Shown here one piece after another: positions 16,564 through 25,507 of a DNA stretch of 64,000 nucleotides. A model generated the notes under the pieces. That model searched no databases. It saw only the letters and a list, made by a program, of their open reading frames with translations, and was not told where the DNA came from. The DNA lies in contig CP036434.1 in NCBI GenBank assembly GCA_007751475.1, forward strand, positions 2,542,001 through 2,606,000, written 5' to 3'. Every line of letters begins with the position of its first letter. The first letter of the stretch is position 1. Source of the DNA: Saltatorellus ferox. GTDB lineage: Bacteria > Planctomycetota > UBA1135 > GCA-002686595. Position numbers and translations under genes: made by a program.

Positions 16564-17820
16564 CTACAGAGTCAGCGAAAGCTGTAGCGCCGCTCCGAGG
16601 GAATGATTGCCCAGCTGGCCCGCCAGGTCCAGACGGACCGTCTCCGCCGGCGAAACCCCGAGACCGAAGGTGAACACGTCCTGGATGGTGTTGATGAAGT
16701 CATGGCTGAAGCCCGCGCGGAGCTGGCCCCAGCCGAACGCGTCGTACTCGAAGCCCATGCGGAGGAACTGCGAGTCGCCGATCCCACGGAAGCGCGTGGT
16801 CTTGATGAGGTCGAGGTCCGCGGTGAAGGTGAAGCCCAGCTGACTCAGAGCGATGCCCGCCGTCGGCCGTGGCTCGATCCAGTAGGTGAACTCGCGCCCG
16901 CCCTGATTCACCGTGGTGTAGGAGTCCCGCAGAACGTTGAGCGCGGCAAGGCCCACGGTGGCGCCGGGCTGGAGCTCGTAGGCGATACCGAGGTCGACGT
17001 TGTAGTCGTTGAAGTGGTTGCGGTAGGGGGCGCTGCGGAACTCGTCGAGGACGCTGCCATCCTCGAAGCTCGTCACGCCCGTCGAATAGTTGTAGGTCTC
17101 GATCCACTGGGCCTTCGGCGTGAGGCCGGCGGAGATTCGGTGGCCGTTGATCTCCCCTTCGATGGCGAACGTCGCGCCGAACTCGGTCACGGAAGCGCCG
17201 ACCACACCGGCTTCGGAAAGGAGACTGTCGAGGTCCGCCGACGTGCTGTTCAGGTCGCTGATCGTGGCCACGTCGGAGGGGTCGATGAACGGGAGCGCGC
17301 GCGCGTCGACCCGGGTGCGCGCGCTCAAGGTGACCGTGTAGTCGACGTTCGGGATCAGCACGGCGATCCCCGTATCGGCCGTGACATCGATGGCGCTCGA
17401 GCCCAGGCCGGCGAGCTGGCTGGCGGCGAACGGACGCAGGGTCGCGGCGGTCGGGTCGCCGGCGGCTACCAGAGCTTCCAGGGTGGAGAGCGTCGACTGG
17501 AACTCATCGAGCGCATTGAGTAGTTCCTCCGGATCCCGAGCCGTCACCGTCACGAACGGCGCCACGACCGATAGACCGATGGCCTCATCTCGGAACCGAG
17601 TGAGCGCAGGGTTCACGAAGGCGGCGGCGGTCGGCAGCGCGGAGGCGACGCCCGCGCCTCCCATCGCGTCGCTGCGAGCGCCCGAGGAAATCTGGGCGGA
17701 GGCGCTCGGCGCCAGCAGGACCGCCGCTGCGGCGACCGGCCACCCGGAGAGCCGCCATCCCTCCGCCAACAGGCCTCCCCACGCGCCTTTCTTCGCTGAA
17801 TCGGCCATGGCTCGCACCAT
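16564..17820 (-). CDS. TraF-like outer-membrane beta-barrel protein
   Basis: About 418 aa. The ATG at 17820 (another at 17808) begins a positively charged leader with a hydrophobic segment ending in APSASAQ. The mature N-terminus ARSDAMGGAGVA is typical of the TraF_2/conjugal-transfer-TraF-like family (PF13729) and of FadL-like barrels, and the remainder alternates polar and hydrophobic residues ending in the amphipathic strand GAALQLSLTL, as in outer-membrane barrels. Despite the family name there are no conjugation genes nearby, so it is best called an outer-membrane protein of unknown role. It converges with the sigma fusion and is divergent from a small membrane protein gene. Confidence 0.7.
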   Translation of the reverse strand: MVRAMADSAKKGAWGGLLAEGWRLSGWPVAAAAVLLAPSASAQISSGARSDAMGGAGVASALPTAAAFVNPALTRFRDEAIGLSVVAPFVTVTARDPEELLNALDEFQSTLSTLEALVAAGDPTAATLRPFAASQLAGLGSSAIDVTADTGIAVLIPNVDYTVTLSARTRVDARALPFIDPSDVATISDLNSTSADLDSLLSEAGVVGASVTEFGATFAIEGEINGHRISAGLTPKAQWIETYNYSTGVTSFEDGSVLDEFRSAPYRNHFNDYNVDLGIAYELQPGATVGLAALNVLRDSYTTVNQGGREFTYWIEPRPTAGIALSQLGFTFTADLDLIKTTRFRGIGDSQFLRMGFEYDAFGWGQLRAGFSHDFINTIQDVFTFGLGVSPAETVRLDLAGQLGNHSLGAALQLSLTL

Positions 17821-17988
17821 AGCTTTCCGTCCGCTGGCGCCCAATCGAGCGTCGGTCGTATTCCCATGGAATCGAAGAGTTTCGACGGAGCAAACACGCC
17901 GTGCCGGCAGCCGCCGAGCGTACGATCCCCGGCCCTTTCTCCCCCCAGGAGCCTGCGCGGCAGACTCCTGAACGACCCCACGCCGATC

Positions 17989-18342
17989 ATGAGCGCCAGC
18001 ATCTACTACATCCTCCACGTCGTCAGCGGCTTCCTGCTCACCGCGCTGACCTTCGGCGCCTTTGCGGCGCCCACGCCTGAGACGCGCAAGCGGACGATGG
18101 CCTTCACGGGCATCTTCAGCCTCGTGATGCTCGTCGGGGGCTTCGGGCTCCTCGCCCGGCTCGGCTACAGCGCCGCGGCCCCCTGGGTGATCATCAAGAT
18201 CGTCTGCTGGCTCGGGCTCTCCGCGCTCGCGGGCATGGCCTACCGCATGCCGAAGAAGACCGGACTGCTCTCGGTCCTCGCCGCAGTGCTCGTCGCCATC
18301 GCGGTCTCGACTGTGTACCTGGCCGACAAGACCGTCGGCTGA
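17989..18342 (+). CDS. Small four-helix integral membrane protein
   Basis: A 117-aa protein with about four hydrophobic helices: IYYILHVVSGFLLTALTFGA, then a short KRTM loop, GIFSLVMLVGGFGLLARL, WVIIKIVCWLGLSALAGMAY and LLSVLAAVLVAIAVSTVYL. Basic residues lie in the loops. The pattern resembles small membrane proteins of the SirB/DUF families, but no signature is strong enough to name one. The ATG at 17989 was preferred over an in-frame ATG 123 bases upstream, which would add a non-hydrophobic, Pro/Arg-rich leader. Its stop lies three bases from the end of the convergent patatin gene. Confidence 0.65.
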   Translation: MSASIYYILHVVSGFLLTALTFGAFAAPTPETRKRTMAFTGIFSLVMLVGGFGLLARLGYSAAAPWVIIKIVCWLGLSALAGMAYRMPKKTGLLSVLAAVLVAIAVSTVYLADKTVG

Positions 18343-18345
18343 TCG

Positions 18346-19956
18346 TCATCTCTTTCGGCGCCCGCTCCTGTCCGTTTCCCCGAGGGGACGCAGCGGCTTG
18401 CCCGAGGTGTTGATCGCGTTCCAGTCCTCGCGGAGACGGCCGTCGAGCTCGAGAACCTCGAGGGACCACTTCGCGCGGTCGCGTCCGTAGCGCGACTCCA
18501 GGTGCTCCAGGAGATTCGCGATCGCCGTGGCCTGTCCGGTGACCTGCAGGTCCTCGAGTTCTGCGGGCGAGGCGAGTTCGAGGCCCGTCGACAGCCTCGC
18601 CGCGCGGCCCACCGCGTCGAGCAAGTCCGACGTCGGGGCATAGAGTCCGTCGACGTGCTTGAACTGGTCCTGCAGGAGTTCGTAGATGTGGCAGGCCGCG
18701 CGCTTGCCCTTCAGCGCGCTGTTGCTCCAGACGGACTGATAGACGAGCGAGCGGACGCGCTGGGGGAAGGCGTAGGCCGCCACGGCTTCCAGCGACTTGC
18801 CACGGGTCTGGAACGCCTCTATGGCGTCGCGCACGCGGACGCGCTGGATCGAGCGCCACGCTTTTTTGCCCACATGGGGCTTCAGCGGGGAGAAAGCCTG
18901 GCTGATGACGCGCCGCACGTAGAGGATCCCGACGATCAGCGTCAGCGCCACCGCGATGGGCACGCCGAACGCGATCGCGTCGACGGGCCAGCGAAAGTCG
19001 TTGATCGTGCGCTCGGCCTCGACTTTTTTCCAGGTCAGGAAGATCGAGGCGCACGCACCGAGGATCGCGAGCCACGAGAGCGCCGACACGTGCCAGATCT
19101 TGAACGTGGGGCTCCAGCGGTTCTTGCGCCTGGGCGTACGCGCTTCCGGGGCTTCGAGTCGGCGCTCGGCGTCCGACACGAAGAAGAGGTCGATCGGACT
19201 CCCGCTCGAAGCCGTCGCGCCGCTGATGCGCTTCGCCGCTAGGAGCATGGAGCTAATGCCCTGGTTGTCGTGGACGCCGCCGTCGACGAGTCCCGTTGGA
19301 GCGCCCGTGAACGATTCAGCGGCGGCCTCGGCGAGCTCCAGATCCGGCCAGGTGAAGTCGTTCGGCATCACCATGGGCTCGAAGGCCCCCGGAAAGGCGC
19401 ACGAGGCAGCGACCACGTCGGAGAGCCGGAGGTGCTGGGCCACCTTGCGCGGAAGGTGCGTGTCCTGGTTCCCGATCCTGGCGCTGTTCCCGCGGCTGAA
19501 GGTGAAGCGGAAGGGCTGCCCGTTGCGGCCGATCGTGGCGTTGAAGCTGCCTTCCTCGATCGAGGTACGAGACTCGTAGATCTCGCGGAGCGTCGGGGAG
19601 CTGAAGCGCGAGTCGTCGAAGAGCGTCGCCTCCAGTTCCTCCGCGAAAGCCTGGGTCAGCGTGAGCCGCTCGCGGGCGGCCCGGCGGATGGCGCTGCGAA
19701 GGGGCTGCGACTCGGTCAGGTAATGGGCGACCTGGTAGTGGCTCTCGGCGAAGGGCTCGTTGCGCGCCATGCCGAGGAGCCAGCGGGCCCCGAGGAGCGT
19801 TCCGCCGGAGGCCGTGGACAGCACCCGGACCTGGCCGAGCAGGTCGGCCCTCTGGAGTGCCGTCAGAACGCCCAGGTGAAAACCCGCAGCTCGAAATCCG
19901 CCGCCGGAAAGGGATAGCGCGATGGGGCCGATCGGTGGTTCTTCCGTGTCGCTCAT
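18346..19956 (-). CDS. Patatin-like phospholipase with two internal membrane helices
   Basis: A 536-aa patatin-family acyl hydrolase using a Ser-Asp dyad. The oxyanion loop is SGGGFRAAG (17-25), the nucleophile elbow STASGG places Ser50, and Asp225 is in the DGG motif (GLVDGGVHDNQG). The spacing agrees with the cPLA2/patatin families that have S-G-G in place of GxSxG. Two membrane-spanning segments follow the catalytic domain (about 295-312 and 330-350), so the protein is probably anchored with its catalytic part in the cytoplasm. The C-terminal 200 residues have no recognised motif. ATG 19956 was chosen because the patatin motif starts close after it. Confidence 0.85.
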   Translation of the reverse strand: MSDTEEPPIGPIALSLSGGGFRAAGFHLGVLTALQRADLLGQVRVLSTASGGTLLGARWLLGMARNEPFAESHYQVAHYLTESQPLRSAIRRAARERLTLTQAFAEELEATLFDDSRFSSPTLREIYESRTSIEEGSFNATIGRNGQPFRFTFSRGNSARIGNQDTHLPRKVAQHLRLSDVVAASCAFPGAFEPMVMPNDFTWPDLELAEAAAESFTGAPTGLVDGGVHDNQGISSMLLAAKRISGATASSGSPIDLFFVSDAERRLEAPEARTPRRKNRWSPTFKIWHVSALSWLAILGACASIFLTWKKVEAERTINDFRWPVDAIAFGVPIAVALTLIVGILYVRRVISQAFSPLKPHVGKKAWRSIQRVRVRDAIEAFQTRGKSLEAVAAYAFPQRVRSLVYQSVWSNSALKGKRAACHIYELLQDQFKHVDGLYAPTSDLLDAVGRAARLSTGLELASPAELEDLQVTGQATAIANLLEHLESRYGRDRAKWSLEVLELDGRLREDWNAINTSGKPLRPLGETDRSGRRKR

Positions 19957-20148
19957 GGGAGGGTTGGGGGCGGGGCTCTGACCCTGAAGTTTGCCCGCTG
20001 AGCGGAGCACCTTAAGGGGCGCGGGGGAGCGATCAGCAACCTTATCGGCCGCGAATCGGTCGCCTGGGTGCAGTTCGTCAGGAATGGCCCGGGTCAGGGC
20101 CTCGGCGGACGCGCAAGTTCCGAGGAGCTGCCGGCTCCCTCCTCTGCC

Positions 20149-21741
20149 ATGCGGACCACGATCACCCGTCCTCCCTTCCTTTCGATTCTGCCCTGCCTCC
20201 CGATTCTCCTGAGTGTGATCCCGGCGCTGGCGCCCCCTGCTACCTCGTTTCAGCGCCGCGAGACGCTCCGCGAGGTGAAGGAGCTGGAGTCGAAGCTGCG
20301 GGCTCCGTACGCCGACGCGCGCCGTCGCGCGGTCACCCGGCTCGGCGTGCTGGGCTCGCGTGAGGCGTTCGAGCTCGTGCTGGAGGCGCTCGCCGACGAT
20401 CTCGCCGAGCCGGCGGACGAGGCCCAGCTGGTGCTGCCTGCGTTTGAGGCGACGCTCGGGTCGAAGGTCGTTCAGAAGGAGCTGTTCGGTCCCCGCGGCC
20501 TTCGCTCCCGGGACACGCTGGTTCGCCTGCGCGTCGCGGAGGCGTTCGGGCGCATGGAGGGGCCCATCGACGGCGAGGACCTCGTCGACCGGGTCGATCG
20601 ACGGGAGGGGGAGGTCGCGCGGGCGCTGCTCTGGTCGATCGAGCGCCTGGCCGCGGCAGGCCGCCTGGAGGGAGACCCCACGAAGCTGGCGAAGGATCTA
20701 TCGGCGCTGCTATCGCGGCGCGTCGGGGATCCGATTCGAGCCGCGGCCATCCAGGCGATCGTACGGCTCGATCCTGCCTCGATCCTGGCGGACGATCCGG
20801 ACCTGGCGCGGATCTCCGGAGGGGAATCCCTCGGGTCGCTGCTCCTCGGGCGGATCCACGCGGGGCGAGCGATCGGCGACCTCACGGGGGCCCGGCATGG
20901 GGTCGTGGCCGCGCTGGCCCACGAGGAGCCCGGCCTGCGGGCCATGGCGATCCGGCTCGTCCCCGAGATGGAGCCCACGCGCGACGATCTCGCGGCGCTG
21001 GCGGCCCGGCTGGAGACCGAGCCGCGCGTCGCGTTGCGCGGCCGGATCGTGGCGACGCTGCAGGGATTGACCGGGCTCAAGCATCAGGACCACGCAGCCG
21101 CCTGGGCCCATGCCGTGAGCGGACTGCCCGACGACTGGGTCGGCTCGATCGCGGCGGCGGCCGGGCGCCCTTCCGGATCGGAATCCGGACCCGAGCGGGA
21201 ATCTGCCGCCACCCTGGAGCGCCTCGGGCCTGAGAGCGATCGCCTCGCGGTCCTCGTCGACTTCTCGGGGTCGCTCTGGAACGAACGGGAGGACGGATCC
21301 TGCCGGAAGGACCTGCTGGACCCCGAGATGGACCGCCTCCTCGACCGCATCGATCCCGAGAGCCGGTTCTTACTCGTTCCGTTCACGGGCGAGCCCCATC
21401 CATTCTCCGTCGAGCCCCTGGAAGCCAGCCGGCGCGAACTCAGCGCGGCGAAGCGCTTCTTCCGGAAGGCCACCATGCGCGGTCAGGGGAACCTCTACGC
21501 GGCGGCCCAGGTGGCGCTCAGCGCGCCAGGGATCGATCGAATCCTGGTCCTCACGGACGGCGCGCCCACGGGTGGGCACCGATGGGACGTCGAGCTCATG
21601 GGGGAGCTACTCCTTGAACAAACTCGCTTTCGTCCCGTCATCTTCGACTTCGTACTGCTGGACGCGCCGCCTCGGCTCCAACGCGCATGGGCGAGCGTGG
21701 CGGAGCGAACCGGTGGTCGAACGCTCTGTCTTCGAATGTGA
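20149..21741 (+). CDS. Exported HEAT-repeat and von Willebrand factor A protein
   Basis: A 530-aa protein. Residues 1-30 form a signal peptide (LSILPCLPILLSVIPALA). Residues about 40-330 are repeated amphipathic helix pairs rich in Arg/Leu/Glu with the spacing of HEAT-like repeats. Residues about 360-530 form a vWA domain with the metal-binding MIDAS motif DFSGS, then a threonine-containing GQGN loop and VLTDGAPT. Such proteins serve as protein-interaction scaffolds, usually outside the cytoplasm in this lineage. No enzymatic function is implied. ATG 20149 starts the signal; an in-frame start 81 bases upstream precedes it. The methyltransferase gene follows 105 bases downstream on the same strand. 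Confidence 0.8.
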   Translation: MRTTITRPPFLSILPCLPILLSVIPALAPPATSFQRRETLREVKELESKLRAPYADARRRAVTRLGVLGSREAFELVLEALADDLAEPADEAQLVLPAFEATLGSKVVQKELFGPRGLRSRDTLVRLRVAEAFGRMEGPIDGEDLVDRVDRREGEVARALLWSIERLAAAGRLEGDPTKLAKDLSALLSRRVGDPIRAAAIQAIVRLDPASILADDPDLARISGGESLGSLLLGRIHAGRAIGDLTGARHGVVAALAHEEPGLRAMAIRLVPEMEPTRDDLAALAARLETEPRVALRGRIVATLQGLTGLKHQDHAAAWAHAVSGLPDDWVGSIAAAAGRPSGSESGPERESAATLERLGPESDRLAVLVDFSGSLWNEREDGSCRKDLLDPEMDRLLDRIDPESRFLLVPFTGEPHPFSVEPLEASRRELSAAKRFFRKATMRGQGNLYAAAQVALSAPGIDRILVLTDGAPTGGHRWDVELMGELLLEQTRFRPVIFDFVLLDAPPRLQRAWASVAERTGGRTLCLRM

Positions 21742-21846
21742 CACGAAGGCTCTCTGGGAATCGCGGATCCGCCCCCTCCCGTGGATGCGACGTGAAGACA
21801 TGGGTCAGCCTTGCGCTGGCGACCCGGAAACACGACCGTAGAGTCC

Positions 21847-22503
21847 GTGAAGCCAAGTCCCCCCCGTTCAGAAGGCACCTCTCCCGTCCCCCCGGATCCT
21901 GTCGACTGGTCCGCGCGCTACGCGGCGGAGGACACCCCATGGGACAACGGAGCGCCGCACCCCGAACTATCCCTGGCGCTCCAGGACGGTCGTCTCGCGC
22001 CTCCGCACGAAGGTGCGCGCGTGTTCGTTCCGGGCGCCGGTCGAGGGCACGACGCGATCGCGCTGGCGCGGCGTGGCTGGGTGGTCACGGCGGTCGACGT
22101 GGTGGAGAGCCTCGTGGCCGAGGTCGCGCCGCAGCTGGAGAAGCTCGGCGGGACGTTCGTCGTGGGCGACGCGCTGGAAATCGGAGAGGCCCAGGAGTTC
22201 GACCTCATCTGGGACCACACGTTCTTCTGTGCGATCCAGCCCCGTGATCGGGCGCGCTGGGGGAAACAGGCCGCTCGGATCCTCAAGCCCGCCGGTCACT
22301 ACGCGGCGCTGGTCTTTCCGGTAGGCAAGCCCGTGGAGGACGGCGGTCCACCGTTCGGGATGAGCTGCGAGGCGCTGATGCAAGCGCTCGGCCCGCTGTT
22401 CCGGGAGCGCGTTTCCGAGCCCGTGTCGCGGCCGTTGAAGCGCCGAACCTGGCAAGAGTTCTGGCTTCGCGCGGAAAAAACGGGCCTCGCTCCTGCCCAG
22501 TAA
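21847..22503 (+). CDS. TPMT-family SAM-dependent methyltransferase
   Basis: A 218-aa class I methyltransferase of the thiopurine S-methyltransferase type. WSARYAAEDTPWDNG near the start is the family's hallmark N-terminal segment; the SAM-binding motif I is VFVPGAGRGHDAIALA, followed by the acidic strand end VTAVDVVE, DLIWDHTFFCAI and YAALVFPVG. In bacteria related enzymes methylate thiols, selenium or tellurium compounds, or halides. Substrate is not determinable. GTG 21847 is preferred; a TTG at 21811 is in frame upstream. If the selenoprotein candidate is real, a selenium-methylating role is possible but speculative. Confidence 0.8.
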   Translation: MKPSPPRSEGTSPVPPDPVDWSARYAAEDTPWDNGAPHPELSLALQDGRLAPPHEGARVFVPGAGRGHDAIALARRGWVVTAVDVVESLVAEVAPQLEKLGGTFVVGDALEIGEAQEFDLIWDHTFFCAIQPRDRARWGKQAARILKPAGHYAALVFPVGKPVEDGGPPFGMSCEALMQALGPLFRERVSEPVSRPLKRRTWQEFWLRAEKTGLAPAQ

Positions 22504-22679
22504 CGAGACACGCGGAGCAGGCGGTCCGTGTTTTCGACGCTGAATCGCGTGGTCGGGCGACCAGGCGTCGCGCATGAGGCTCATCCCATGAAGGGCTGTG
22601 AATCCGAGGGTGCCTATAACCCGCCCTGTCCCGACGGAGTGAATGGTTCGCTCGTCGGCGACAAGGGGAATCAGCATCC

Positions 22680-24173
22680 ATGCAAACAGGAACCACATCC
22701 GGGATCGACGCCTCGGCGCCGACTCGATCGGGAACGACGGCCTCCGCCAGCGTGATCGGCGCAGCCGGCCTTCGGCGCAGCCTCATGGCGCGCGCGACCT
22801 TCGGCCATAGGCGAGAGGATCGAGCCGAGCTCGACGCGCTCGGTCAAGATGCGTGGCTCGACCTGCAGCTTCAACCCGAGCTGATCGACGATTCGAGCAT
22901 GGACGCGCGCCTCGGTGCGTATCCGTGGCTCGGCGTGGGCGCCGTCCAGGGCATGGACTCTGCCACGCTTCGCCAGAACTACGGCGGCGGCGGGTGGCGC
23001 CTTTCCGAGGAGTCGAAGTCCGTGCGTATCCTGCGCGCGAAGGACTCCAGACGCCAGCTCTTCGAACGAGTGGTCGACTTCTGGAACGATCACTTCAACG
23101 TGCCGTTCACCGCGCAGGACGCCAACTACCTGCGTCCCGTTCACGAGGAGCGAGTGATCCGTCGTCATGCGTTCGGCAAGTTCCCGGAGTTCCTGGCGGC
23201 CGTCGCCATGAGCCCGGCCATGGGCGCGTTCCTCGATCAGGACTCGAACCGGGCAGGGCTGCCCAACGAGAACTACGCGCGCGAACTTCTGGAGCTTCAC
23301 ACCCTCGGTGAGGGGAACGGCTACACCGAGGAGGACGTGCGAGAGGTCGCGCGTTGCTTCACCGGCTGGACCTACGTGCGTCACTGGGAGCCCGGCGCGT
23401 TCGGCACGTTCCGCTTCGATAGCTCCGTGCATGATCAGGGCTACAAGACCGTACTCGGTCGCCTGATTCCGAACGGTGGACAGCTCGACGGAGTGCGCGT
23501 GCTGCGGCTCCTGGCGCTCGACCCGCGCACGGCGAGGCACGTGTCGTCCAAGCTGGTGCGCTGGTTCCTGGGCGAGGACGCTGCCGCGGGACTCGTGATG
23601 GTCTCCGGTCAGTCGATCGTCGATCGCGTCACGGGGGTCTTCCTCGCGACGGACGGTGACATCCGGGCGATGCTGCGCGAGATCCTCAGCGTGGAGTCCC
23701 TCCGCGCGGTCCAGCCCTGGCGGCGCAGGCGCCTCAAGCAGCCGTTCCACTTTGGCATGTCGTTCCTGCGCGCGCTGGAGATCGAGATCACGAATCCGTC
23801 GACGGCCGTCTACGGGCTGGCGGGGCTCGGGCAAGTGCCCTTCGAATGGCCGGATCCGGACGGTTATCCCGACGAGACCGACGCGTGGGCGTCGAACCTG
23901 GCGCCGCGCTGGCGCTTCGCCTCGGCGATCCTCAACGGCTGGACGAGCTGGTCGAGCGTGCCGAGCGGCAAGCTCGCTTCGTTCTGCCAGGGCGTGGGGC
24001 CCGAGGCCTGGGGGCGCTGCGTATCCGCGGCGCTCACCGGCGGCGAGATGGACACCTCCGACGTCGAAGCCATCCAGGCGTTCGTCGACGGGGCCCCGTC
24101 CACTCCCGGCGCAGCGGACCTCCTCGCTGCCTTCGAACTCGGTGCCTCCAGCCCGAGCTTTCAGACCATCTGA
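22680..24173 (+). CDS. DUF1800 family protein
   Basis: A 497-aa protein of the DUF1800 family (PF08811), which is common in Planctomycetota, Bacteroidota and related groups and usually precedes a DUF1501 gene, as here (31-base gap). Typical features are the RRSLMARATFGHR start, FWNDHFNVPFT, NENYARELLELHTLGE, TGWTY, VRWFLGED and LKQPFHF. No catalytic chemistry is established for the family; it is thought to work with DUF1501 proteins in the cell envelope. No strong signal peptide is visible before GLRRSL, although a short Ala/Gly stretch is present. Start ATG 22680 agrees with family length. Confidence 0.88.
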   Translation: MQTGTTSGIDASAPTRSGTTASASVIGAAGLRRSLMARATFGHRREDRAELDALGQDAWLDLQLQPELIDDSSMDARLGAYPWLGVGAVQGMDSATLRQNYGGGGWRLSEESKSVRILRAKDSRRQLFERVVDFWNDHFNVPFTAQDANYLRPVHEERVIRRHAFGKFPEFLAAVAMSPAMGAFLDQDSNRAGLPNENYARELLELHTLGEGNGYTEEDVREVARCFTGWTYVRHWEPGAFGTFRFDSSVHDQGYKTVLGRLIPNGGQLDGVRVLRLLALDPRTARHVSSKLVRWFLGEDAAAGLVMVSGQSIVDRVTGVFLATDGDIRAMLREILSVESLRAVQPWRRRRLKQPFHFGMSFLRALEIEITNPSTAVYGLAGLGQVPFEWPDPDGYPDETDAWASNLAPRWRFASAILNGWTSWSSVPSGKLASFCQGVGPEAWGRCVSAALTGGEMDTSDVEAIQAFVDGAPSTPGAADLLAAFELGASSPSFQTI

Positions 24174-24204
24174 TCCGCCGCTCTCCCACGCTTTCACCAC
24201 AGAT

Positions 24205-25503
24205 ATGTTCGATTCCACTCAGTCCATGCCGAGCGGCTCCGGCTCCCTTCGACCCAGCCGACGTGCCTTCACCCTCGGCGCCGCCGCCGCACTCGGCGCG
24301 GCCCGAACCGGCGGCCTCGCCAGCGCGGCTCCGAGTCCCTCCGGTGGCTCCCGCGACACGCTCGTCCTCGTCTACCTCCGGGGCGGGCTCGACGGTCTCT
24401 CCGCCGTCGTGCCCGCCTTCGAGGCGAGCGCGCTCCAGGCGCAGCGTCCGGGCCTGCTCGTTCCCACCTCCGCCTCCCAGGGCGCCGTTCAGCTCGACGG
24501 CATGTTCACGCTCCACCCGTCACTGGCGCCGCTGGAAGGCATGTTCCGCGACGGGGAACTCGCCGTCCTCCACGCGGTCGGTAGCCAGGATCCGACCCGG
24601 TCGCACTTCGCCGCGCGTCGCGCCATCGACGCGGGCGTCATCGGTCAGGCCGTTTCCGGAACGCCGGGCGGCTGGGCGGGACGCGCCCTCCGGCGCGTCC
24701 CGGAGGCCGCGTCGAATGCCCCCCGGGGCCTCGCGCTCGGCGCCGTGCTCCCGCGAACCCTCCAGGGCGGCCCTCGCGTCATTCCCGTCAACGATCCGGG
24801 GAACTTCGCCGACTACGGGGACGCCTCGACCTCGGCCCGTCGCCGCGCGGCGCTCGCCGCGATGCATCTGAACGCGATCGGCGCGCCCGGGAGTCAGTCC
24901 GTCCGCACCCGAGTCGCCCAGTCCGGCATGTCGGCGGTCGCGGCGCTCGACGTGCTCGGCGGAATCGACTTCGGCCGCACGCCCGCTCCGCTGGCCGCCT
25001 ACCCGGACACGCTGCTCGGTTCGCGCATGAGGGACGCGGCCACGCTCTTGATCGAGAACATCGGAACCGAGGTCATCCACGTCGAGCACGGTGACTGGGA
25101 CGATCACGATGACATGGGGCCGAACAGCGGAGATCTCGCGTCCCGCCTCGACGACCTCGGCCGGTCGCTGGCCGCGTTCCGCGCGGACCTCGGCCCGGAC
25201 CTCGATCGGACCACCGTGCTCGTCTACAGCGAGTTCGGCCGCCGCGTCGACGAGAACGGAAGCCGCGGCACCGATCACGGCCGCGGCGGGGTGGCGTTCG
25301 CCCTCGGCGGCGCGGTCAACGGCGGTCAGGTCTTCGGAACCTGGCCGGGCCTCGTGCCCGCCGCGCTCGAAGGCGGCGCGCTGGCCGTGACGACGGACCT
25401 GCGCGACGTCTTCGCCGAGGCGCTGGAGCGAAGGCTCGGGCTGCAGAACGCGGCCCTCGCCTTCCCCGGTCACAGCCACACGCCGGTCGGCCTCTTCTCG
25501 TAG
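24205..25503 (+). CDS. DUF1501 family protein with Tat-type signal
   Basis: A 432-aa protein of the DUF1501 family (PF07394), related in fold to the alkaline-phosphatase/sulfatase superfamily. The N-terminus carries PSRRAFTLGAAAALGAA, a twin-arginine-like export signal. Family features are LVLVYLRGGLDGLSAVVP, then HPSLAPLEGMFRDGELAVLHAVG, GDWDDHDDMG, VLVYSEFGRRVDENGSRGTDHG and TTDLRDVFAEAL. The GTDHG motif matches metal-ligand positions of the superfamily. The gene forms an apparent operon with the DUF1800 gene and ends four bases before the convergent amidohydrolase gene. Substrate unknown. Confidence 0.88.
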   Translation: MFDSTQSMPSGSGSLRPSRRAFTLGAAAALGAARTGGLASAAPSPSGGSRDTLVLVYLRGGLDGLSAVVPAFEASALQAQRPGLLVPTSASQGAVQLDGMFTLHPSLAPLEGMFRDGELAVLHAVGSQDPTRSHFAARRAIDAGVIGQAVSGTPGGWAGRALRRVPEAASNAPRGLALGAVLPRTLQGGPRVIPVNDPGNFADYGDASTSARRRAALAAMHLNAIGAPGSQSVRTRVAQSGMSAVAALDVLGGIDFGRTPAPLAAYPDTLLGSRMRDAATLLIENIGTEVIHVEHGDWDDHDDMGPNSGDLASRLDDLGRSLAAFRADLGPDLDRTTVLVYSEFGRRVDENGSRGTDHGRGGVAFALGGAVNGGQVFGTWPGLVPAALEGGALAVTTDLRDVFAEALERRLGLQNAALAFPGHSHTPVGLFS

Positions 25504-25507
25504 CCGG

